64,000 nucleotides of DNA. Origin: Flavobacteriales bacterium (GTDB taxonomy: Bacteria > Bacteroidota > Bacteroidia > Flavobacteriales_F > PHOS-HE28). Below are positions 17,019 through 25,783 of this stretch, one piece after another (the stretch's first letter is position 1; each line of letters opens with the position of its first letter). The position numbers were made by a program, and so were the translations under genes. Below the pieces are notes generated by a model. It ran no database searches. It saw nothing but the letters and a program-made list of their open reading frames with translations, and had not been told where the DNA came from. The stretch is taken from assembly GCA_016788205.1 (NCBI GenBank), contig JAEUTA010000003.1, forward strand, positions 124,001 through 188,000. Reading direction: 5' to 3'.

Positions 17019-19109
17019 GTGAAGGAACCCGCCCGTACCACCGTCACCGCCGCGTTGCCGTACGCGAACGGCCCCTTGCATATCGGCCACATCGCAGGTG
17101 CCTACCTGCCCGCGGACATCTACGTGCGCTGCCTGCGTTCGCGCAACAAGGAAGTGCTCTTCGTATGCGGAAGTGATGAACACGGCGCGGCCATCACCAT
17201 CCGAGCGATGAAGGATGGTACAACGCCGAAGGCCATCGTGGACAAGTATCACGCGATGATGGGCAAAGCCTTCGAGGACTTTGGCATCCACTTCGACATT
17301 TACCATCGGACCAGCGCCGAGCTCCACAAACGGACCAGCCAGGATTTCTTCTTGCAACTGGAGCAGAACGGCTCCTTCATCGAACAGGAGGAGATGCAGT
17401 ACTACGACGAGGAAGCCAAGCAGTTCCTCGCTGACCGATACATCAAAGGCACCTGCCCGGTCTGTGGCAATACCGAAGCGTACGGCGACCAGTGCGAGAA
17501 GTGTGGCACGGCCCTTAGCCCGAAGGAATTGAAGGATGTACGGAGCACGCTGAGCGGGAGTGCCCCGGTGTTGAAGCCGACCAAGCACTGGTACCTGCCC
17601 ATGGACCGCGCGCAGGAGTGGGTGGACAAGTGGATCAATACCGGCGAACTGGACGGAGCGCAGCAGCACGACGCATCCGAATGGAAACCCCAGGTCCTTG
17701 GCCAGTGCAACAGCTGGTTGAAGGATGGTCTTCGGCCTCGAGCGATGACGCGCGATCTGGACTGGGGTGTGCCCGTACCACTGCCGAACGCGGAAGGCAA
17801 GGTGTTGTATGTATGGTTGGATGCACCGATCGGTTATATCACGGCGACCAAACAATGGGCGAAGGATAAAGGCACTGATTGGGAGAAATGGTGGAAGGGG
17901 GATGATACGCGACTGCTGCATTTCATCGGTAAGGACAACATCGTCTTCCATTGCATCATCTTCCCGATCCTATTGAAGATGCACGGTGGGTTCATCCTGC
18001 CGCAGAACGTGCCAGCCAACGAATTCCTCAACCTCGAAGGCCAGAAGCTGAGTACGAGTCGCAACTGGGCCGTCTGGTTGCACGAGTATATCGAGCGTTG
18101 GCCGGGTCGCCAGGATGAGCTCCGGTACGCGCTCGCGAGCATACTGCCTGAGTTCAAGGACAGCGAATTCACGTGGAAGGACTTCCAGGACAAGAACAAC
18201 AACGAATTGGTCAGCATCCTCGGGAACTTCGTGCAGCGCGTGTTCGTGCTATGCCACAAGTTCTACGATGGCAAAGTGCCGGACCCTGTGGATGGCAACG
18301 AGCAGGACGTTCTGCTTTGGGCAGAGATGAACACCCTGCCAGCGAAGGTGGCCGACGAGGTGGACCGCTTCCGTTTCCGCGATGCCATGGCCAGTGCCAT
18401 GCAGGCCGCGCGCCTCGGGAACAAGTACCTCACCGAGACCGAGCCGTGGAAATTGGAGAAGACCGAACCGGGGCGCGTGCGCACGATCCTGTTCAACAGC
18501 CTGCGCATCACCGCTGCGTTGAGCGTGCTGCTGGAACCCTTCCTCCCGTTCACCACGGCGAAGTTGCAGCGCATGCTGGGTATTGGAACGTTGAAGTGGG
18601 ACGATGCCCTGAAAGCCGGCATCATCGTTCCCGGTGCAGCATTGGGTAAGCCGGAGCATCTCTTCAAACCCATCGAAGACGAGGCGATCAAGGCCGAAGT
18701 GGACCGGCTGCATGCCATGCAACCCGCACCGGCACCTCCCGTGAAAACGATCGAGAAGAAGGCGCCGGGACCATCCAAAGCCAACATCGCTTTTGATGAC
18801 TTCGCCAAGCTGGACCTGCGCATTGGAACCATCCTCACCGCCGAAAAGGTGGAGAAGGCCGACAAGCTTCTGAAGCTCACCATCGATATCGGCGAAGTGC
18901 CACCGCGAACCGTGGTCAGCGGGATTGCACAGCATTTCGATCCGGCCTCGTTGCCTGGCCAGCAGGTACTGTTCCTTGCCAATTTGGAGCCGCGGAAGAT
19001 GCGTGGTGTGGAGAGCCAGGGCATGGTGCTCATGGCCGAGGACCCCGAGGGCAGGCTGCACTTCGTACGGTCCGATAGCGTATTGCCGAACGGAGCAGAG
19101 GTGCGCTAG
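17019..19109 (+). CDS. metG: Methionyl-tRNA synthetase
   Basis: 696 residues. The class I signature HIGH is at residues 21-24 (after YANGPL), the second signature is KLSTS rather than KMSKS, and a zinc knuckle is seen as CPVCGNTEAYGDQCEKCG. The C-terminal 110 residues, after a proline-rich linker, form the tRNA-binding domain (FAKLDLRIGTILTAEKV) seen in dimeric MetG proteins. It charges tRNA-Met for translation. The start is a GTG; no ATG is suitably placed upstream of YANGPLHIGH. The gene ends 12 bases before the convergent S8 protease gene. Confidence 0.96.
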   Translation: MKEPARTTVTAALPYANGPLHIGHIAGAYLPADIYVRCLRSRNKEVLFVCGSDEHGAAITIRAMKDGTTPKAIVDKYHAMMGKAFEDFGIHFDIYHRTSAELHKRTSQDFFLQLEQNGSFIEQEEMQYYDEEAKQFLADRYIKGTCPVCGNTEAYGDQCEKCGTALSPKELKDVRSTLSGSAPVLKPTKHWYLPMDRAQEWVDKWINTGELDGAQQHDASEWKPQVLGQCNSWLKDGLRPRAMTRDLDWGVPVPLPNAEGKVLYVWLDAPIGYITATKQWAKDKGTDWEKWWKGDDTRLLHFIGKDNIVFHCIIFPILLKMHGGFILPQNVPANEFLNLEGQKLSTSRNWAVWLHEYIERWPGRQDELRYALASILPEFKDSEFTWKDFQDKNNNELVSILGNFVQRVFVLCHKFYDGKVPDPVDGNEQDVLLWAEMNTLPAKVADEVDRFRFRDAMASAMQAARLGNKYLTETEPWKLEKTEPGRVRTILFNSLRITAALSVLLEPFLPFTTAKLQRMLGIGTLKWDDALKAGIIVPGAALGKPEHLFKPIEDEAIKAEVDRLHAMQPAPAPPVKTIEKKAPGPSKANIAFDDFAKLDLRIGTILTAEKVEKADKLLKLTIDIGEVPPRTVVSGIAQHFDPASLPGQQVLFLANLEPRKMRGVESQGMVLMAEDPEGRLHFVRSDSVLPNGAEVR

Positions 19110-19121
19110 CCGATGCGTTCC

Positions 19122-20669
19122 CTATAGTGCCAGCGCGCAGTTCACCGCCGCCGCCGCATTGATGTTGCCATAGCCCTTGTTGCTGCTGGGCGCTGCGGCG
19201 AATTGCGCGGTGCTCTTCAGGCATTGCAAGATCTGGTCGCGGGTGGCGGTGGGCCGCACGCCCCATACCACCGCTGCGATACCCGCTGCCGTGGACGTGG
19301 CCGCACTGCTTCCGCCGATGTAAGCCGGTGCATTTCCGCTTGGCGAAAGGCTTACGCTGTTGCGCGAACTACTCGCATTGCGCTCCATGCAGATGGTCAG
19401 GTCCACCTGAGAACCGTCGTGGCAACTGCTGCATTTGCCGCCGTTCTCCTTCACGCCGGTCACGGCTACGCACTTGGTAAGCGCTGCTGGATAGATCACC
19501 CCCCACCAGCTCAACCAGTTGAAGCTCGTTCCGGCGGCCGCCATCAGCATTTTGCCCCTTCCGTAAGCGTAGTTCACACCATCGCTCAATACGCTGCTGC
19601 TGAAAGGCGTGCCGATGCTCATGCTCACCACGCGCACGGTATTGTCATCACCCATCTGCACCAGCGCATTCTTCACCCCGGTAAGCTCGCTGCTGAGGTC
19701 CAGCACCACATCTTCGCAACCACGGATGAAGCGCAGGTTGCTTTTGTATCCTACGCCGGTCGTTGCGCCCTGATCGTTACGCGGGCCCGCTGCCAGACCG
19801 CTCATGCTGGTGCCGTGCGTGCACGTGCTGTACGTGGATCCTCCGAAGGTGTAGCCGGTCGTTAAGGTGCGCCCTACGTCGCTATCCCCATTATTGAAGC
19901 CACTGCCGATAAGCGGTTGCGCACTGCTGATTCCCGCATCGATGACGCCGATGGTGATGCCCTGGCCCTGGCCGCTGTTCCAAGCCGCTGGTATGTTGTG
20001 GTTATTGAAATTCCATGGAAGACGTGCGTTCGGCGTGATCGTACTGATGTCCGCAGCGTTCAATGCAGTACTCCCCGCGCCGCAGCCTGATGTGGAGCGT
20101 TCAGCACCACCGATGGCGGGCCAGTAGCCGAGCGGTTCGATGTAGCGCACGTTCTTCAGGTTGTACAGAGCGGTGAAGAGCTCTGCGTCGATGGCGCGCA
20201 AGGTGATGATGGGCAGTTCCTGATCATCCTCGATCAGGATGTCCTCCCAACGGAGCGCGGTCGTCCTGTTCGCGTTCAGGGTGGTCAGCACCAGTTGGAT
20301 GATCGCATCGTGCACCGCCCGCCATTCGTTCTTGTGGATGTCGACCTCGTGGATCATATCGTCCAGATCGTTCAGGTGGGCAGGTTGATAGCCGATGGCC
20401 ACGTGCTGCTCATTATACTGCGTGGCGCTCCACCGCGTGCGCAGGTCCACCATGTTCCAATCGAAGCCATCGCGCTGGCGCAGCATGTCCAGGACAGTGC
20501 GGTCCACATCCGCCTGCGACATGGCACCGCCTTGCGGAACGGCCTGTGCGTCCGTTCGTTGCTGCAAAACTTCGCCTTGCACAGCAGGCTCGCACGGGGT
20601 AAGTTCTTCGCGCTTACAGGCGGTGGCCAGCAGGAGCCCGGAGATCAGTAGGGTGACGGATGTACGCAT
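19122..20669 (-). CDS. Lipoprotein serine protease of the S8 (subtilisin) family
   Basis: 515 residues. The start at 20669 gives a lipoprotein signal peptide with lipobox LATAC (Cys18). A pro-region of about 210 residues precedes the protease domain. The triad is visible: Asp244 in GVIDAGIS, His285 in CTHGTSMSG and Ser455 in GGSSAATST; the Gly-Ser-Ser-Ala-Ala variant replaces the usual GTSMA. Several extra cysteines (GGKCSSCHDGS, TICMER) could form disulfides. There is no type IX sorting domain; lipidation should anchor it. The longer open frame to 20771 runs into the tRNA and was rejected. Confidence 0.87.
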   Translation of the reverse strand: MRTSVTLLISGLLLATACKREELTPCEPAVQGEVLQQRTDAQAVPQGGAMSQADVDRTVLDMLRQRDGFDWNMVDLRTRWSATQYNEQHVAIGYQPAHLNDLDDMIHEVDIHKNEWRAVHDAIIQLVLTTLNANRTTALRWEDILIEDDQELPIITLRAIDAELFTALYNLKNVRYIEPLGYWPAIGGAERSTSGCGAGSTALNAADISTITPNARLPWNFNNHNIPAAWNSGQGQGITIGVIDAGISSAQPLIGSGFNNGDSDVGRTLTTGYTFGGSTYSTCTHGTSMSGLAAGPRNDQGATTGVGYKSNLRFIRGCEDVVLDLSSELTGVKNALVQMGDDNTVRVVSMSIGTPFSSSVLSDGVNYAYGRGKMLMAAAGTSFNWLSWWGVIYPAALTKCVAVTGVKENGGKCSSCHDGSQVDLTICMERNASSSRNSVSLSPSGNAPAYIGGSSAATSTAAGIAAVVWGVRPTATRDQILQCLKSTAQFAAAPSSNKGYGNINAAAAVNCALAL

Positions 20670-20687
20670 GGAGGAAGAGTGGTTGCT

Positions 20688-20695
20688 CGAAACTA
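20688..20695 (-). promoter_or_regulatory. -7 promoter box of the S8 protease gene
   Basis: TAGTTTCG on the minus strand, 18 bases before the ATG. Confidence 0.45.
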
Positions 20696-20743
20696 CACTT
20701 CTTCCCGATCCCTTGTATACCTGCTCAGCATGAGCGAAGCGCC

Positions 20744-20751
20744 TACTTTTG
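20744..20751 (+). promoter_or_regulatory. -7 promoter box of tRNA-Arg
   Basis: TACTTTTG, a full TAnnTTTG match, 12 bases before the mature 5' end of the tRNA. Confidence 0.5.
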
Positions 20752-20763
20752 CGCCCCCATACC

Positions 20764-20835
20764 GACTCCATAGTTCAATGGATAGAATAGGAGTTTCCTA
20801 AACTCTTGATCCAGGTTCGACTCCTGGTGGGGTCA
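20764..20835 (+). tRNA. tRNA-Arg (anticodon CCT)
   Basis: A 72-base cloverleaf can be folded by hand. The acceptor stem is GACTCCA with TGGGGTC (one G-T pair), the D arm is GTTC with GAAT, and the anticodon stem is GGAGT with ACTCT around the loop TTCCTAA, giving anticodon CCT for AGG codons. The T arm is CCAGG-TTCGACT-CCTGG and the discriminator base is A. The 3' CCA is not encoded. A promoter box lies upstream and a strong hairpin downstream, so it is probably a single-gene transcript. Confidence 0.93.
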
Positions 20836-20842
20836 CACAACG

Positions 20843-20863
20843 GAAGCGGCTTCGGGCCGCTTC
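20843..20863 (+). terminator. Hairpin terminator after tRNA-Arg
   Basis: GAAGCGGC, loop TTCGG, GCCGCTTC: a perfect 8-bp stem 7 bases after the tRNA, followed by GTTCGTTC. It also separates the tRNA from the copper ATPase promoter. Confidence 0.6.
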
Positions 20864-20877
20864 GTTCGTTCAGAGAG

Positions 20878-20921
20878 CTGACATCCGTCAGTCCCCGCCC
20901 TTCGGCGATCGCCGCTCTTTG
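20878..20921 (+). promoter_or_regulatory. CRP/FNR-type operator and -7 box of the copper ATPase gene
   Basis: The palindrome CTGACATCCGTCAG (20878-20891) is followed exactly 30 bases later by the last G of the box GCTCTTTG (20914-20921). The ATG is 4 bases after the box. The same geometry is found at seven other promoters in this window. Confidence 0.7.
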
Positions 20922-20925
20922 CACC

Positions 20926-23337
20926 ATGAAGGTGCAGCAACTGACCGACGTCACGTGCTTCCACTGCGGCGACCCTTGTGTGGATGACCACCGTGTACAC
21001 CAAGGGAAGGACTTCTGTTGCCAAGGCTGCGCGGTCGTGTATGATCTCTTGAACGAAGCCGGCCTGTGCGACTACTACATACTGGAGAAACAACCCGGCG
21101 TGAAGCAACGCGCCAGTATCGACGAACAACGCACCGAGCTTTTCGACCTGGAGGAGGTGCGCGAGCGATTGGTGGAGTTCAGTGAACAGGGCATCACACG
21201 CGTGCGGTTCAACGTGCCGCAGATGCACTGCAGTTCGTGCATCTGGTTGCTGGAGAACCTGCATCGTATCGATAAGGGCATCCTACGCTCGCGTGTATCG
21301 TTCGCGGACAAGCAACTCGCGGTCACGTTCCGCGAAGAGGCTTTGTCATTAGCCGCTCTGGTGAAGTTATTGCGTCGTATCGGCTACGGCCCGCAGCTCA
21401 CGAACGCATCCGCAGTGGACGATCGGAGCGGTGTGCCGCGAATGCTCTACGTAAGGCTCGGCGTGGCCGGGTTCGTCTTCGGCAATACCATGATGTTGAG
21501 CTTTCCCGAATACCTCGGTGCCGATAACGAAGCAGGTTTGAAGATGGGCTTCCAGTGGCTCATCGTTCTTTTCTCCTTCCCCGTGGTGTTCTTCCTCAGC
21601 ACCGATTTCTTCCGCAGTGCTTGGGCGGGTATCCGCAGCCGCACGGTGAACATCGACCAACCCATCGCCTTGGGCATCGTGGCGTTGTGGACGCGCAGCC
21701 TGTGGGATGTGATCATGGGTGTCGGCCCTGGCTATTTCGATTCACTCGCCGGACTTCTATTCTTCCTCCTCGTCGGCCGCTGGTACCAGGCTCATACCTA
21801 CCGTGCGTTGCGTTTCGATCGTGCCTTGGAGGATTTCCTGCCGCTCGTTGTGATCCGCAAACGCGAGGAGGTGGAAGAACCGGTGAAGGTGAACGTGCTG
21901 GTGCCGGGTGATCGCATCATCGTGCGCGATCAGGAACTGGTGCCCGTGGATGCCATCCTGCGCGAAGGCACGGCACACATCGACAACAGCTTCATCACCG
22001 GAGAGCCGCTCGCCGTGCGCAAGAACGTGGGTGATACGATCAAGGCCGGTGGCCGCCAACGCGGCGCGGTGATCGAACTGGAAGTGGTGCGTGCCTTTGG
22101 TGAAAGCCGCCTGAAGAAGCTCTGGGCCGAACAAGCCGCCGTGGGTGAACGTCCGGCCATGCCACGCATGATCGACAACGTTGCCCGTCGTTTCACCGTG
22201 GCGGTGTTGCTGATCAGCCTTGGCGCTGGGTTGTACTGGTGGGGTAAGGATCCTGCACAAGTGTGGCCGGTGGTCACTGCCGTGCTGATCGTGGCCTGCC
22301 CGTGTGCGCTCGCGCTCAGCATGCCGTTCGCTTATGGGCATACCATCCGCCTGATGGGGAAACGCGGGCTCTTCCTCCGCGATGCCGAAGTGGTGGAACG
22401 CATGGCGCACGCCGATACGGTCGTGTTCGACAAGACAGGCACGCTCACGGCGCGCGAGGCCCACGAGGTGGAATGGAAGGGCGAGCGGCTCTCCGATCAC
22501 AACGCATCGCTGGTGCGTTCCATGGCACGGAGCAGCGTGCATCCGTTGAGCGCGGTCGTGCATCACCACTTGAAGCAGGAACTGCGCAGGACCTCTGACG
22601 TCCATGACATGGCCGGTCAAGGCGTGATGGGTCTGGTGGATGATCATGTGGTGCGGCTGGGCTCTGCCGTGTTCTGTGCTTCACAGGAACGCCCACGGGT
22701 CAGCGGCGAAGCACACGTGTATGTGAACATCGATGGACAGCCGCTCGGTCATTTCATCGTTCGCAAACGAGCTCGGTCAGGTATCGCAGCGGCCATGGCC
22801 CAACTGCGCAACACCCAGCGCACCGCATTGCTTACAGGCGATGCCCAGGTGGATGATGGCCTGCGCGCGCTCTTCGCCGGGGCCGACATGCGCGCCGCCT
22901 GTTCACCGGCCGACAAGACGCGTTACATCAAGGAACAGCAGGAACTGGGCCACCGCGTGGTGATGGTGGGCGACGGCCTGAATGATGCCGGTGCCCTTGG
23001 GCAAAGCGACGTGGGCATCACCGTGACGGAGACCAGCGCCGCACTGACCCCTGCGAGCGATGCGATCCTGGATGCGGAAGCCATCGCGTCCTTACCCCAC
23101 TTCCTGCTCATGGCCCGCCGCGCCCGGCGCATTGTGGTGGCCAGCCTGTGCATCTCGCTCTGCTACAATATCACCGGTGTTTCGCTCGCGGTGGCGGGGC
23201 ACATGACCCCGTTGATCGCCGCGATCCTGATGCCGCTGAGCAGCGTGAGCGTGGTCGGGTTCGTGACGCTCGCCGTGTGGTGGGGCGCGATGCGGGACCG
23301 GAGTTCATCCGTTCCGGGTGCCATTGCCGTCCGTTGA
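20926..23337 (+). CDS. ccoI: CcoI/FixI-type copper-transporting P-type ATPase
   Basis: 803 residues. The N-terminus is a cysteine-rich metal-binding region (CFHCGDPC at 11-18, CCQGC at 31-35) followed by an HMA domain with MHCSSC (Cys102, Cys105). The pump core has TGE at 358-360, the membrane metal site CPC at 458-460, the phosphorylated Asp502 in DKTGT, the HP motif at 539-540 and GDGLND at 682-687. This domain order matches the CcoI/FixI ATPases that supply copper for cbb3 oxidase assembly. It is 15 kb away from the ccoNO operon but shares its operator. The ATG at 20926 was chosen because the promoter box overlaps any earlier start. Confidence 0.88.
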   Translation: MKVQQLTDVTCFHCGDPCVDDHRVHQGKDFCCQGCAVVYDLLNEAGLCDYYILEKQPGVKQRASIDEQRTELFDLEEVRERLVEFSEQGITRVRFNVPQMHCSSCIWLLENLHRIDKGILRSRVSFADKQLAVTFREEALSLAALVKLLRRIGYGPQLTNASAVDDRSGVPRMLYVRLGVAGFVFGNTMMLSFPEYLGADNEAGLKMGFQWLIVLFSFPVVFFLSTDFFRSAWAGIRSRTVNIDQPIALGIVALWTRSLWDVIMGVGPGYFDSLAGLLFFLLVGRWYQAHTYRALRFDRALEDFLPLVVIRKREEVEEPVKVNVLVPGDRIIVRDQELVPVDAILREGTAHIDNSFITGEPLAVRKNVGDTIKAGGRQRGAVIELEVVRAFGESRLKKLWAEQAAVGERPAMPRMIDNVARRFTVAVLLISLGAGLYWWGKDPAQVWPVVTAVLIVACPCALALSMPFAYGHTIRLMGKRGLFLRDAEVVERMAHADTVVFDKTGTLTAREAHEVEWKGERLSDHNASLVRSMARSSVHPLSAVVHHHLKQELRRTSDVHDMAGQGVMGLVDDHVVRLGSAVFCASQERPRVSGEAHVYVNIDGQPLGHFIVRKRARSGIAAAMAQLRNTQRTALLTGDAQVDDGLRALFAGADMRAACSPADKTRYIKEQQELGHRVVMVGDGLNDAGALGQSDVGITVTETSAALTPASDAILDAEAIASLPHFLLMARRARRIVVASLCISLCYNITGVSLAVAGHMTPLIAAILMPLSSVSVVGFVTLAVWWGAMRDRSSSVPGAIAVR

Positions 23338-23474
23338 ACAACGATCCTTGCACCCCCAACGACCGGTCCTGGTGACCCGAGGCCCAGAACTTTCCACCTT
23401 CCCCGTGCGCTGAATGGTGGAAGCTCCCCAACTTTGCGCCCCCCGGAAACGGGCATCAACAGAACAACCGGATC

Positions 23475-24764
23475 ATGGAAGCAACGACCGCGGCCAAAGT
23501 GGAGAAACGGCAGGGTATGTACAAGGTGGTGATGGAGCAGTTCGAGCACGCCGCCGAGGTTATGGGCTTGGACCCCGGCGTCCGCAAGATCCTGAGCAAG
23601 ACGAACAGCGAGATCGTGGTACACTTCCCGGTGAAGCTGGACAACGGCACCATCGAGGTGTTCACCGGTTACCGCGTACAGCACAACAACGCGCTCGGGC
23701 CCTACAAGGGCGGTTTGCGTTACCACCCCACGGTGGACATCGACAGCGCGCGTGCCCTGGCGATCTGGATGACCTGGAAGACCTCGCTCGCGGGCCTGCC
23801 CTACGGCGGTGGCAAGGGCGGAATCGAGATCGATCCGAAGAAATACTCGATGGGCGAACTGGAGCGCATCACACGCCGCTTCACCTACGCGCTGGGCGAG
23901 AACATCGGCCCGGATCTCGACATCCCGGCGCCGGACGTGAACACCAACAGCCAGATCATGGCGTGGATCGCGGATACGTTCAGCAGTACCAAATCGCCGA
24001 GCACCCGCTTCAGCAACCTGCACGTGGTGACGGGCAAGCCGTTAGGTGCCGGTGGATTGGAAGGTCGCGACCGCGCGACCGGTTTCGGTGTGGTAGCCAC
24101 GCTGCGCGCCTGGGCCGAACGGCGCAACGAGACGCTGCAAGGCAAACGCTACATCGTTCAAGGTTTCGGGAACGTCGGTTACTGGACGGCCCACTTCATG
24201 TTGAAGGAAGGCGCGATCCTCCTCGGCGTGCAGGATGCGAGCGCGACCTTGTTCAAAGCCGATGGCATCGATCCGGAGGCGTTGAACACGCACCTGGAAA
24301 CGAATGATCGCAGTATCGCCGGTTTCAGTGGTGCGGCGACGATGGATCCCGCCCAGTTCTTCGCGATCGATTGCGACATCGTGGTGCCTGCTGCGTTGGG
24401 CAACCAGATCACAGCGAAGAACGCCGGTTCCATCAAGGCGAAGGTGATCGCTGAAGGCGCGAACGGCCCAACGGACACCGAGGGCGAGGCGATCCTGCGC
24501 GCGAACGGCATCGAGATCATCCCCGACATCCTGTGCAACAGCGGCGGTGTGATCGGCAGCTACATCGAGTGGTTGCAGAACAAACGCGCCGAGTACTGGA
24601 AGATCGACGACGTGCTGAAGATGATCCACGACAAGGTGACCACCGCGTTCAACAGCGTGGTGAACACCGCCCGCGAGTTCAATACCGACTGGCGTACAAG
24701 CGCCTACATCGTGGCCCTGCGCCGTCTGGAGAAGGCGTACAAGGAGCGGGGCATCTTCCCATAA
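23475..24764 (+). CDS. gdhA: Glutamate dehydrogenase (Glu/Leu/Phe/Val family)
   Basis: 429 residues, the length of hexameric NAD-type catabolic enzymes. The substrate domain has GPYKGGLRYHP and a LPYGGGKGG motif with the catalytic lysine, then PAPDVNT. The nucleotide-binding fold has VQGFGNVGYWTAH. It interconverts glutamate and 2-oxoglutarate with ammonium in the cytoplasm. A possible -7 box CAACTTTG (23429-23436) lies 38 bases upstream, without the CRP-type palindrome. The 137-base gap after ccoI holds a weak 7-bp inverted repeat (TTCCACC/GGTGGAA). Confidence 0.93.
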   Translation: MEATTAAKVEKRQGMYKVVMEQFEHAAEVMGLDPGVRKILSKTNSEIVVHFPVKLDNGTIEVFTGYRVQHNNALGPYKGGLRYHPTVDIDSARALAIWMTWKTSLAGLPYGGGKGGIEIDPKKYSMGELERITRRFTYALGENIGPDLDIPAPDVNTNSQIMAWIADTFSSTKSPSTRFSNLHVVTGKPLGAGGLEGRDRATGFGVVATLRAWAERRNETLQGKRYIVQGFGNVGYWTAHFMLKEGAILLGVQDASATLFKADGIDPEALNTHLETNDRSIAGFSGAATMDPAQFFAIDCDIVVPAALGNQITAKNAGSIKAKVIAEGANGPTDTEGEAILRANGIEIIPDILCNSGGVIGSYIEWLQNKRAEYWKIDDVLKMIHDKVTTAFNSVVNTAREFNTDWRTSAYIVALRRLEKAYKERGIFP

Positions 24765-24967
24765 GGCTCACCGGCGGATAGGGTTTGTCCCTACGGCGTC
24801 AGGAAGCGTGTGTTCCAACGGACGGTGTTGCCATCCAGAAAGAGGATGCTGTAACGGTGTTCGGATCCAACGCACGTGGAATGGCGGGCGACTTCTGCGC
24901 GCGAACGGTTGTGCTGGCGGCGAAGAAGGCGATGTTCGCCAGACGCATGGTCATGGTGTTCACGGGT
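24765..24967 (-). other. Intergenic stretch with a possible broken short secreted-protein gene
   Basis: 203 bases between convergent gdhA and ric. On the minus strand an ATG just after ric opens a signal-peptide-like sequence (MTMRLANIAFFAASTTVRAQ), while the neighbouring frame ends with a plausible C-terminus (YSILFLDGNTVRWNTRFLTP, stop near 24793). A frameshift would be needed to join them. A small TAGGG/CCCTA hairpin is at 24779-24793. It may be a gene remnant or chance. Confidence 0.2.
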
Positions 24968-25702
24968 TCATCCCCGCATCTCCTGTTCCATGCGTAGAGC
25001 GCGAGGGAAGAGGATGTTGTTCTCCAGGTGGATATGCAGGTGCAGGTCTTCTTCGAAGTCCTTCAGCAGGCGCATGGCCGCAGCGTAGGTGGCGCATCCA
25101 TCCGCAGGCACGGCATAGCCGTGGCTCAGTTCGGCGATCCACCGGAAACGCTCGCCTTCCGCATCATGTTCCGCTTCCATCAGGCGAACGGGGTTTCCCA
25201 CGGTACCGAAATGTGGTGTGCCCGGAAAGGTGCCTGTCGCTTGCGCGTTCTCCAACTGTTCGATATACGGGAAGAGCACGAGTTCCTCCTTCTTCATGTG
25301 CGCCGTGAGGGCTCCGGTGCAGCCATCGAACTCCTCAGCGATGGCGTGTAGTTCAGGATGCAAGGCCCCATGCACGTGACGCAACTTGTGCAGGTATTGT
25401 TGAATGATCGGCAGGTGTTCGTTCACGTAGGCGTGGTGCGCCTGTTCGATGTGTTCGATGAGCTGCGTGAGCGACCATGATGCGTGATCAACGCCGGGCC
25501 GCCCACTGCGGGAGAGGGCCTCGTTGATCTCGCACAGCAGCACATCGGGTGCGAGGTTCCGCGCGCGGCACGCCTCTTCCACGGTGCGGCTCCCTTTGCA
25601 ACAGAAGTCGATGCCATGGAGGGTGAACACGGGAGCCGTGCGCATGTCGTAGGCTACGATGGAGCCTACGGTGCTGTTGGAAGTGAAGGTCGGTCTGGTC
25701 AT
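24968..25702 (-). CDS. ric: Iron-sulfur cluster repair di-iron protein Ric (ScdA/YtfE)
   Basis: 244 residues. The N-terminal DUF542 domain shows TVGSIVAYDMRTAPVFTLHGIDFCCKG. A hemerythrin-like domain follows with spaced histidines (DHASWSLTQLIEHIEQAHHAYV, KLRHVHG, HMKKEELVLFPY, EAEHDAEG, HIHLENNILFPRAL) that bind the di-iron centre. Ric proteins repair iron-sulfur clusters damaged by nitric oxide or oxidants. The ATG at 25702 gives the family N-terminus; the longer frame to 25783 is not family-like. It is 81 bases downstream of the 12-TM membrane protein and probably co-transcribed from the operator at 27054. Confidence 0.92.
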   Translation of the reverse strand: MTRPTFTSNSTVGSIVAYDMRTAPVFTLHGIDFCCKGSRTVEEACRARNLAPDVLLCEINEALSRSGRPGVDHASWSLTQLIEHIEQAHHAYVNEHLPIIQQYLHKLRHVHGALHPELHAIAEEFDGCTGALTAHMKKEELVLFPYIEQLENAQATGTFPGTPHFGTVGNPVRLMEAEHDAEGERFRWIAELSHGYAVPADGCATYAAAMRLLKDFEEDLHLHIHLENNILFPRALRMEQEMRG

Positions 25703-25783
25703 GGGTCTGGTTGATGAGGCGAACCTGTCCGCAGCGGGTGCCAGGCGAACGGTGCGGACGGGTTGCCGTTGTTGGTATGTCAT

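Noticed and set aside
20764..20835. tRNA-Arg as the attachment site of an integrated element
   Set aside because: No integrase gene and no direct repeat of the tRNA 3' end was seen on either side; the flanking genes look chromosomal.
23429..23436. gdhA as a member of the operator regulon
   Set aside because: Its -7-like box CAACTTTG has no TGA-N6-TCA palindrome at the fixed distance.
24785..25351. Forward open frames across the gdhA-ric gap and ric
   Set aside because: They are antisense to ric and show no conserved sequence or start signal.
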